DNA of 13,203 bases from NCBI GenBank assembly GCA_022865625.1, contig JALHTB010000009.1:1-13203 (forward strand). Direction: 5' to 3'. Both the position numbers and the translations under genes were made by a program. Numbering within the stretch: position 1 is the stretch's first letter; each line of letters starts with the position of its first letter. The notes beneath the pieces are model-generated. The model was not told the origin of the DNA, did not search any database, and was given only the letters and a program-made list of their open reading frames with translations. Source of the stretch: Candidatus Bathyarchaeota archaeon (GTDB lineage Archaea > Thermoproteota > Bathyarchaeia > 40CM-2-53-6 > FEN-987). Below, in pieces: positions 5,932 to 11,993 of this stretch.

Positions 5932-7774
5932 GCGATACTTCACAAGCTTCGATGGGAGATTCAAAGCGCGTGTAGCGATGGTTCGCCCACGCTACGGCCC
6001 AACACCTGAGACCACACAGATCAGCACCACCGCTCGATACGAATGCACCGTGAAGGCCGAGTATCAGAGAGACATAATGCGCCTAGTCGAAGAGGGCATG
6101 ATACTCGCCGTAAGAAACTTCCGAGCAACAAAGAACGAGGGCGAGAGGTTCACTCTCTCAGAGATCGCCAGCATCCGGCCGGAGCATTTTGGCCTGCGTG
6201 GCCTGTCAGACCAGAGCTACTACCCGATGCAGTTTGAGATAATCCAGCAATCGGTTCGGGACTGGGACTCCGACGACAAGTCCACCATGATGATCCAAGT
6301 ACAGGCAATCCCGATCAACTACGACCTAGTCATCGCAGGCGGTGGCGAACCAGAGTACGTGAAGGGATTCTCCTATCCGATCGTTGGAGAGGAGGCACAC
6401 ATCCTCAACCAGAGCATGATTCATCAGATGTACAATCGCAGAATCCTCGAAGAGATGGGTGTCGACTGGAAGAAACTGAAAACCACCGACGTGGCGCGTG
6501 AGGATCCGCGTCTTGGCGTCATCAAGATGTTTGAATCTGAGAAGACCCGCGTTCCGATCTATGTGAACTTCGAGAACCTACTTCGCTACCACTTCGGAGT
6601 CTTCTCGTTCACGGGCGGCGGAAAATCCAACCTACTCTCGAATATCCTACGCCGCCTAATCTACCACACCCAAGACACGAAGGTAGTGATCTTAGACATC
6701 TCGATGGAGTATCCGTTCCTGCTCATGGACGTGTTCGCTGACAAGTCCATCCCATCCAAGATAGTCTTGGAAGATCCAGTCAAGGACCCAGCTCAACTGC
6801 ACGACTCACTCGTGAAGCCAAGGGAGTTTGAGAAGGACGAGCGACCAGTCAAGGCCTTCCGAAACATAATGGAACTCGGCAGGGTTGAACGTTACGTCAA
6901 GCCTCGGTTCGTGGTCCCACGCTACACGGACATTCTAGCCGCGATAGGGACGATGATGGGCGAAAGCTCAGGCAAACAAGTGTACCTTGAGGCGCTCGAA
7001 GCCATATCGTCAGCAGTCAACGAATACATGACCAAGGAGAACCGAAACGAACTAGACGAGATTGACGAGGAGTTCGTCGCATTCTTGGACTCCACAGCTC
7101 GGGGGGCCGTGGAACGATACAAGGTAAGTGAGAAGAGCAATGTGCACGGCTGGGCAACATCGCGAAAGGAACTCCTAGACGCCATTCGTAGGGGAGCCGC
7201 CGAGAAAGGCAGACCAGGACTGACCACTGAAAAGATCCATCGTCTCCTCGAGGGACCGACTCGACTCATCTCCCTCTCGATCTCCGATCCCGTGACAATC
7301 AAGCAGCTCGCAGTTGACCTGACTAGGGTGACGCTTTGGAACCGCAAGCGGAAATTCAAGGTCAAACCATGGATTCTGTTCGTATTCGATGAAGCTCAGG
7401 AGTTTGCTCCTGCGCCCTCTGAGGCTCGAGGAATCGAGCGCGAATGCACAGACGCTGTTGAGACACTCCTCAGACAAGGCCGCAAGTACGGACTTGGCGG
7501 ATGCATCTCGACACAGCGAATCGCCTACCTCAACACGAACGCGCTTCAGCAACTCCATACCTACTTTGTTGGCACATTGCCTCGCCAGTATGACCGCGGG
7601 CTGGTCAGTTCAACATTCACGATCGATCCGAGCATACTGGAGAAGACACTGGAGTTCTCGCCAGGCCGGTGGTTGCTCTCAAGTTACATTGCCACAGGAA
7701 TGGAGAATGTCCCGATCTTCATCACAGCGGACAACGCGGAGATAGAGATCAACAAGTACCTAGAAACGCTGTGA
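5906..7774 (+). CDS. herA: HerA-type DNA translocase ATPase
   Basis: HerA forms a hexameric FtsK-like ATPase that feeds DNA ends to NurA during double-strand-break processing. In the 622-residue protein the N-terminal part (to about 200) is compatible with a HAS-barrel region. The Walker A segment GVFSFTGGGKSN is at 231-242 with K240 and S241. Walker B WILFVFDEAQEF is at 489-500 (D495, E496). The conserved LLRQGRKYGLGGCISTQR is at 521-538, typical of HerA and related DUF87 ATPases, followed by QLHTYFVGTLPRQYDRGLV. The first Walker A glycine of GxxxxGK[ST] is replaced by Ser234. TTG 5906 has a good AAAGGAG site. Overlap with nurA and its length and motif order support the assignment; a DUF87-type relative rather than a strict HerA orthologue is possible. 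Confidence 0.88.
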   Translation: MNQQEEDIKRYFTSFDGRFKARVAMVRPRYGPTPETTQISTTARYECTVKAEYQRDIMRLVEEGMILAVRNFRATKNEGERFTLSEIASIRPEHFGLRGLSDQSYYPMQFEIIQQSVRDWDSDDKSTMMIQVQAIPINYDLVIAGGGEPEYVKGFSYPIVGEEAHILNQSMIHQMYNRRILEEMGVDWKKLKTTDVAREDPRLGVIKMFESEKTRVPIYVNFENLLRYHFGVFSFTGGGKSNLLSNILRRLIYHTQDTKVVILDISMEYPFLLMDVFADKSIPSKIVLEDPVKDPAQLHDSLVKPREFEKDERPVKAFRNIMELGRVERYVKPRFVVPRYTDILAAIGTMMGESSGKQVYLEALEAISSAVNEYMTKENRNELDEIDEEFVAFLDSTARGAVERYKVSEKSNVHGWATSRKELLDAIRRGAAEKGRPGLTTEKIHRLLEGPTRLISLSISDPVTIKQLAVDLTRVTLWNRKRKFKVKPWILFVFDEAQEFAPAPSEARGIERECTDAVETLLRQGRKYGLGGCISTQRIAYLNTNALQQLHTYFVGTLPRQYDRGLVSSTFTIDPSILEKTLEFSPGRWLLSSYIATGMENVPIFITADNAEIEINKYLETL

Positions 7775-7793
7775 ACGAGCAAGAAGGCCGATT

Positions 7794-8594
7794 GTGATGA
7801 TCAGCACGGACAGGTTCTTCGACACGGTGTTCGTCCGACCACCTGGAGATAGCTACAATAAATGCGTGTCAACGAATCCGGCCAAGAACGAGATTGACGT
7901 GGCACTCGCAAAGAGACAACACAGGAATTACGTTTCGATCATGAAGGAAGTGGGACTCGAGGTCATCGAGCTTCCTCCCCTAGTAGGCTTTCCAGACTCG
8001 GTTTTCATGCAGGACCCTGCCCTGCTCGGGTCGCGAACCAGCGTGCTTTGTCATTTCGGTGAGGAGACGCGCATAGGGGAAGAGAAGCTCTTGCTGAGTG
8101 AACTGAGCCCTCACAGAGCGAAGATTCCGGAGGTCAAGTTTGTGAGAGAACCTGGCACACTGGAAGGAGGGGACGTTCTGATTACGGATCACGGTCTCTT
8201 CGTGGGAGAATCAAAAAGGACCAACTCGGATGGCATCAGGCAACTCGCAACATATCTCAATGGCATTACAGTGACGCCAGTGAGGACGGATCTTCTTCAC
8301 CTTCTATGCGGATGCACCTACATGAGCGACAGGAGGTTGCTCATCGTACCTGAACTAGTCAGTCAGAATTCATTCCCCGGCTACGAGTTTGTGTTCATAC
8401 CCCAGGACGAAGCATACGCGGCTGATGCTCTGTACGTCGGCGAAGGAAGAGTGCTCATCCCCTCAGGTTTTCCGAAGACAAGCGCGAAGCTCAAGGCAGC
8501 AGGTTACAAGCCAATCGAGGTAGACGTTTCTGAGTTTTACAAGGGAGATGGGGGCGTAACCTGTCTTTGCTCGCCCGTGTACAAGCTGTTCTAG
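7794..8594 (+). CDS. Dimethylarginine dimethylaminohydrolase (DDAH) family protein
   Basis: Member of the guanidino-group modifying superfamily. DDAH hydrolyses N-methylated arginines to citrulline plus methylamine or dimethylamine; relatives hydrolyse arginine or transfer amidino groups. Family motifs are all present: PDSVFMQDPALL (67-78), REPGTLEGGDVL (118-129, catalytic E124), LLHLLCGCTYM (167-177, H169) and GDGGVTCLCSPVY (251-263, nucleophile C257). The usual FVED of DDAH is FMQD here. Length 266 aa fits. The start is GTG 7794 or ATG 7797, with AGAAGG about 8 nt upstream. The gene begins 19 nt after herA stops, so it is probably in the same transcript, which is an odd partner for DNA repair genes. 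Substrate is not settled by sequence; an arginine-deiminase-like activity remains possible. Confidence 0.85.
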   Translation: MMISTDRFFDTVFVRPPGDSYNKCVSTNPAKNEIDVALAKRQHRNYVSIMKEVGLEVIELPPLVGFPDSVFMQDPALLGSRTSVLCHFGEETRIGEEKLLLSELSPHRAKIPEVKFVREPGTLEGGDVLITDHGLFVGESKRTNSDGIRQLATYLNGITVTPVRTDLLHLLCGCTYMSDRRLLIVPELVSQNSFPGYEFVFIPQDEAYAADALYVGEGRVLIPSGFPKTSAKLKAAGYKPIEVDVSEFYKGDGGVTCLCSPVYKLF

Positions 8595-8651
8595 GCCAGA
8601 GAAGACACTCGAATCCAGAGCCTACCCTGTGATGGAATAGCAAGCCAATGC

Positions 8652-8679
8652 CATGATTCGCTTGTTTTGCGACAGCATG
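8652..8679. promoter_or_regulatory. Imperfect dyad upstream of the methyltransferase promoter
   Basis: The left arm CATGATTCGC and the complement of the right arm, CATGCTGTCGC, match with one substitution and one gap around a short T-rich centre. It ends about 17 bp before the TATA box, a position where archaeal activators bind. It may be an operator, but the arms are short and chance is not excluded. Confidence 0.25.
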
Positions 8680-8696
8680 ACGTTGCCGCGACCACG

Positions 8697-8704
8697 TTAA
8701 ATAT
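8697..8704 (+). promoter_or_regulatory. TATA box of the MttB-family gene
   Basis: CACGTTAAATATGC is a good archaeal TATA box. It lies about 70 nt upstream of the GTG at 8770, giving a leader of roughly 40 nt that includes the GAGG ribosome-binding site at 8756-8759. Confidence 0.55.
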
Positions 8705-8769
8705 GCAAAAGATGTAACAGAACTTTCCTTACTCCCCGTGGCACCACTTTCAGAAGAGGCGTTGTAGTA

Positions 8770-10251
8770 GTGACAAAGATGTCGTTCTCAAGTCAACCCT
8801 TGCTCCAGCTACTCTCAAGAGAAGAGATAGAGACTATACATCTGTCATCACTGAAAGTCCTAGAAGAAGTCGGCGTAATGATTCAAAGCGACGCCGCTTT
8901 GAAGCTCGTAGCTGATGCCGGAGTAGACGTTGATGCTTCCAAGAAGATTGCGCGTATCCCTCAACACCTTGTGAAGGAATCTCTCGTCAAGGCACCCTCA
9001 ACGATAAGACTGTATAGCCGCGACGGAAAGCATGACATATTGCTTGAAGGAAACCGCGTCCACTATGATCCAGGATCTGCGGCGCTCTATCTGCTTGACT
9101 CGAGAACAGGTGAGATTAGGCGACCAGTTTCCAAAGATCTTGCCGATTTCGTTCGACTTGCTGACGCGCTAGATAACATTCATGCGCAGAGCACGGCACT
9201 CGTGGTCTCGGATGTTCCTGACGCGATTGTTGACAGATATCGATTGTACGTGGTTCTGAAGAACTCTCCAAAGCCGATAGTCACAGGCACCTTCAGCATA
9301 GACGGCCTGTACGACATGAAGGACATGCTCGCTGCTGTGGTCGGAGGCGAGAAGGAATTGGCGCGGAAGCCCATGGCGATCTTCGACCTGTGCCCGTCAG
9401 CTCCGTTCAAGTGGGGAGAATTCATTGCCCAGAACCTCATCGACTGCGCCAAGTATGGCATCCCAGCCGAGATTCTTCCGATGCCGCAACTTGGTGCAAC
9501 AGGACCTGTAACGCTTGCGGGTTCGCTTGTCCAGTTGAACGCGGAATTCCTCAGCGGCTTGGTTCTTTCACAACTCGCAAATCCTGGGGCGCCAGTGATC
9601 TATGGAGGCTCACCTACAACCTTCGACATGCGCTATCTTACGGCACGTCTAGGTGCCATTGAGACGATCATGATGGGATGCGCATACGCGCAAATGGCAA
9701 AGTACTACGGCCTCCCAACTCACATGTACCTCGGCCTGAGTGACACAAAGATAGTCGACGCACAGGCCGGATTTGAATCCGGCCTCGGCATAACTCTGGG
9801 CGCACTTGCGGGAGTAAACATGATGTCAGGTCCGGGAATGCTGGATTTCGAGAACTGCCAGAGTTTCGAGAAGCTCGTGATAGACGACACTATCTGCGGA
9901 ATGGCGCTGAGGCTCATCAAGGGCATCGACGTGAACGACCAAACACTCGCAGTCGACGCCATACGGAGGGTTGGAGTTGGGGGTCACTATTTGGCTGACA
10001 AGCACACGATGGAATGGTTCAAGAAAGAACTCCTCATCCCCTCGGACTTGGTTGACAGACAGAACCTGAACGCCTGGAAGAAGCTGGGGTCGAAGGATAC
10101 TGTTCAAAGGGCCAGAGATATCGTCCAGAGAATACTCAAAGATCACAAACCTGATCCATTGCCTGCAGACATCGAGAAGAACCTAGACGATGTGGCAAGA
10201 AAGATCATGAGAAAACACGGTGTAGACAAGCTACCGCTTGGCCCGGCGTAG
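8770..10251 (+). CDS. MttB/MtgB-family methyltransferase without pyrrolysine
   Basis: The whole 493-residue length matches the trimethylamine methyltransferase family (MttB, about 490-500 aa), including the LSREEIETIHLSSLKVLEEVG N-terminus and a TIM-barrel-type body. Other family features are QLGATGPVTLAGSLVQ at 240-255, IYGGSPTTFDM at 277-287 and LSDTKIVDAQAGFESG at 323-338. Methanogen MttB carries pyrrolysine (an in-frame amber codon) near residue 334. Here the reading frame is uninterrupted and that region has sense codons, as in glycine betaine methyltransferase MtgB and other non-Pyl members. The likely role is moving a methyl group from a quaternary or methylated amine to a corrinoid protein; substrate unknown. 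GTG 8770 follows GAGG by 10 nt; ATG 8779 is less well placed. The Rieske gene follows after 95 nt. Confidence 0.88.
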   Translation: MTKMSFSSQPLLQLLSREEIETIHLSSLKVLEEVGVMIQSDAALKLVADAGVDVDASKKIARIPQHLVKESLVKAPSTIRLYSRDGKHDILLEGNRVHYDPGSAALYLLDSRTGEIRRPVSKDLADFVRLADALDNIHAQSTALVVSDVPDAIVDRYRLYVVLKNSPKPIVTGTFSIDGLYDMKDMLAAVVGGEKELARKPMAIFDLCPSAPFKWGEFIAQNLIDCAKYGIPAEILPMPQLGATGPVTLAGSLVQLNAEFLSGLVLSQLANPGAPVIYGGSPTTFDMRYLTARLGAIETIMMGCAYAQMAKYYGLPTHMYLGLSDTKIVDAQAGFESGLGITLGALAGVNMMSGPGMLDFENCQSFEKLVIDDTICGMALRLIKGIDVNDQTLAVDAIRRVGVGGHYLADKHTMEWFKKELLIPSDLVDRQNLNAWKKLGSKDTVQRARDIVQRILKDHKPDPLPADIEKNLDDVARKIMRKHGVDKLPLGPA

Positions 10252-10333
10252 ACATCACTAGAGTCGAGCATTACTTCTCTCAGGGTCTTGCAGCTGAAGA
10301 AATAAGTGTCACCGAGACATCTACGACAATATC

Positions 10334-10337
10334 GGAG
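10334..10337 (+). promoter_or_regulatory. Ribosome-binding site of the Rieske gene
   Basis: GGAG lies 9 nt before ATG 10347 and supports that start. A weak TATA-like GAAATAAG near 10298 would allow separate transcription from the upstream methyltransferase gene. Confidence 0.4.
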
Positions 10338-10346
10338 TGACTTCCG

Positions 10347-10661
10347 ATGAGTGAAGGATTCGTCAAGGTCGGTGACTTGAAAGATTTTCCAGCCGAATCA
10401 ATGAAGAGTGTCCAAGTCAACGGCGAGGATGTACTTGTCGCAAGCGTTGCCGAGAGAATCTATGCGATCGCCAACACATGCACACACAGAGGCTGCTCGC
10501 TGAGCGAAGGTGAGCTTGAGGGTACTGTGGTCGTATGCCCTTGTCATGCGGGGCGCTTCGATGTCACCACGGGGAAGGCCATTGCTCCGCCTCCGAAGAA
10601 AGACACCACTTCCTTCGAAGTTCGACTACAGGGCACGGACGTGCTCGTTAAGAAGAGATAG
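10347..10661 (+). CDS. Small Rieske [2Fe-2S] ferredoxin
   Basis: This 104-residue single-domain protein has both cluster-binding boxes: C45-T-H47 in CTHRGCSLSEG and C64-PC-H67 in CPCHAGRFDVTTG. Two Cys and two His coordinate the [2Fe-2S] centre. There is no signal peptide or membrane anchor, so it is a soluble cytoplasmic electron carrier like the ferredoxin components of Rieske oxygenases or NirD-like proteins. No oxygenase or reductase is in the window. The closest gene, an MttB-family methyltransferase on the same strand, suggests it may supply electrons for a related reaction, for example reactivation of an oxidised corrinoid. That link is inference only. Confidence 0.92.
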   Translation: MSEGFVKVGDLKDFPAESMKSVQVNGEDVLVASVAERIYAIANTCTHRGCSLSEGELEGTVVVCPCHAGRFDVTTGKAIAPPPKKDTTSFEVRLQGTDVLVKKR

Positions 10662-10708
10662 AAACCGCTCGGAAAACCGTATCAACTGGTTAGGCCAGAG
10701 CGATCCCT

Positions 10709-10761
10709 GAACTGTCACAGTTCGCTAGGCCTTCTTCTCCTATCCTCTCGTTTCTTCTTCA
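10709..10761. terminator. Possible terminator between convergent genes
   Basis: A perfect hairpin GAACTG-TCA-CAGTTC at 10709-10723 is followed on the plus strand by a pyrimidine-rich run (CTTCTTCTCC, then TTTCTTCTTC) up to 10761. It lies between the convergent Rieske and VOC genes and could end the Rieske transcript. Archaeal termination depends mainly on U tracts, and these are interrupted by C, so the call is moderate to weak. Confidence 0.35.
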
Positions 10762-11175
10762 GCGTACCTTGCGTCTAGGTCGCTTGTCCTTGCCTATTAG
10801 CTCGATCCAGATACCATCAGGATCCTTCACGAAAGCCACCCTGTGGCCGCTTTCCGTGAATGGTTCTATGGCTTTCGTCGCGCCGTGAGCCAATACTTCC
10901 GCATACTTCTTGTCAACATCTCGTTCCCAGAGAGCCAAATGGTCCAGCTCTGAGCCAGGTCTGTAACGCTCATAGTACTTGGTTCCTCGTGGATAGTAGT
11001 TCAACTCCAGTGCTTGGCGGGATCGCGGATCCCTCATCTGCACGTAGATCCCTCCCGCCTTCATTCTTCCGCGATGAACCTTCTTCAGCCCCATTACCTT
11101 CGTGTAGAATGCGAGCGACCGCTTCAGGTTCCGAACCCTTATGCCAGTATAAGTGAAAGGCAACCCATCTGACAC
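10759..11175 (-). CDS. VOC/glyoxalase-fold metalloprotein
   Basis: This 138-residue protein of the vicinal oxygen chelate superfamily (glyoxalase, dioxygenase, methylmalonyl-CoA epimerase and others) has paired beta-alpha-beta-beta-beta units. The first starts YTGIRVRNLKRSLAFYTKVMGL (9-30); the second starts SELDHLALWERDVDKKYAEV (75-94). Probable metal ligands are E57 (QALELNY), H79 (LDHLAL) and E125 (IWIELIG). The first-position histidine usual before the opening beta strand appears to be Tyr9, so the standard four-ligand site is incomplete. The C-terminal tail is strongly basic (KDKRPRRKVR). The start is GTG at 11175, preceded about 27 nt upstream by a TATA-like CATAAAG and no ribosome-binding site, consistent with a leaderless mRNA. 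Substrate cannot be told from sequence. Confidence 0.85.
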   Translation of the reverse strand: MSDGLPFTYTGIRVRNLKRSLAFYTKVMGLKKVHRGRMKAGGIYVQMRDPRSRQALELNYYPRGTKYYERYRPGSELDHLALWERDVDKKYAEVLAHGATKAIEPFTESGHRVAFVKDPDGIWIELIGKDKRPRRKVR

Positions 11176-11199
11176 ATCCTAATGCAACTTGTGCATCTG

Positions 11200-11207
11200 C
11201 TTTATGA
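11200..11207 (-). promoter_or_regulatory. TATA-like box of the VOC gene (leaderless)
   Basis: On the minus strand CTCATAAAG lies 25-32 nt before the GTG at 11175. That spacing leaves no leader, matching the absence of a Shine-Dalgarno sequence. A perfect 12-bp palindrome TCTCTTAAGAGA (11219-11230) is just upstream of it and could be a regulatory site. Confidence 0.4.
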
Positions 11208-11332
11208 GAGAACACATCTCTCTTAAGAGAATCAAGGTTCGCACACAGTACTAGGCCTTAAGTACAACTCCGTCAGGTACCATGATCAAGCAACTAGTTG
11301 TGATTGACAGTTCTCCCAATCGTCCACGAAGT

Positions 11333-11340
11333 GGAGGTGA
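11333..11340 (+). promoter_or_regulatory. Strong ribosome-binding site of the MEDS gene
   Basis: GGAGGTGA is a near-perfect anti-16S match ending 6 nt before ATG 11347. A TTG at 11341 touches the site directly, too close to serve as start, so ATG 11347 is preferred. Confidence 0.75.
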
Positions 11341-11346
11341 TTGACC

Positions 11347-11946
11347 ATGCCAGAGAATGAGATGCTGGACTTCGTCAGGACGATGAAAGCAAAGGACCAC
11401 GTCATAATGTTCTACACGGACCACAGGCAGAAACACCTGATTCTGTTCACCTATTTGAAGACAGGATTGGACGCCGGGGAAGCCGCGATCTACATTGCCG
11501 GAGAGGAATCCACGGATCAAATAAGGCGTGCCATGAGAGAGTATGGATTGAATGCACCGTACTACGAGAGAATACGCGCCCTACGCATAATCGACTACCG
11601 TGACTGGTACATCGTCAAAGGGGAGTTCGACATCAGCCGGACGATGGCGCTATGGCAGAAATCGTTTGATGACGCTATGGCTAATGGATTCAAGGGTCTC
11701 CGTGCAGCTGGCGAGATGTCTTGCTTCTTCAAACATAATATGATTCGAGAACTGGTTCAATATGAGAGGGCATTACATAGGGTTCTTGAGATGCCGTTGA
11801 CGGCGATCTGCGCGTATGATGACACAGTCGTAGCCAAAGGAGCGCAGGACGAGTACTACATGAGGCTGTACTTGGATCTCATTGCCGCACATAGCACAAT
11901 CCTCTTCTCAGGTCCACAAGAGATGGGAGTAGTCAAAACCATCTGA
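11347..11946 (+). CDS. Stand-alone MEDS (DcmR-type sensory) domain protein
   Basis: The 199-residue protein matches the MEDS domain (methanogen/methylotroph DcmR sensory domain) along its length. HVIMFYTDHRQKHLILFTYL comes near the start, with LKTGLDAGEAAIYIAGEES at about 37-55. GFKGLRAAGEMSCFF is at 114-128, and QYERALHRVLEMPLTAICAYD completes the RecA/KaiC-like fold near 138-158. In methylotrophs and methanogens this domain is found in regulators responding to small organic or C1 compounds, usually fused to HTH or kinase domains. No output domain is seen here, so it would act through a partner protein or a ligand-dependent interaction. It is monocistronic, divergent from the VOC gene and convergent with gltX (47-nt gap). 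Confidence 0.85.
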   Translation: MPENEMLDFVRTMKAKDHVIMFYTDHRQKHLILFTYLKTGLDAGEAAIYIAGEESTDQIRRAMREYGLNAPYYERIRALRIIDYRDWYIVKGEFDISRTMALWQKSFDDAMANGFKGLRAAGEMSCFFKHNMIRELVQYERALHRVLEMPLTAICAYDDTVVAKGAQDEYYMRLYLDLIAAHSTILFSGPQEMGVVKTI

Positions 11947-11993
11947 GAACGGAACGACCAAGCTCTTGCGGTACTGTGCGAGTTCTCCTACCG

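Noticed and set aside
6922..7558. Long minus-strand open frames opposite herA.
   Set aside because: They are shadows of the herA coding sequence, with Ser/Arg/Leu-rich composition and no start signals.
8770..10251. Pyrrolysine-containing MttB.
   Set aside because: The frame has no internal amber codon and is full length, so it is a non-pyrrolysine family member.
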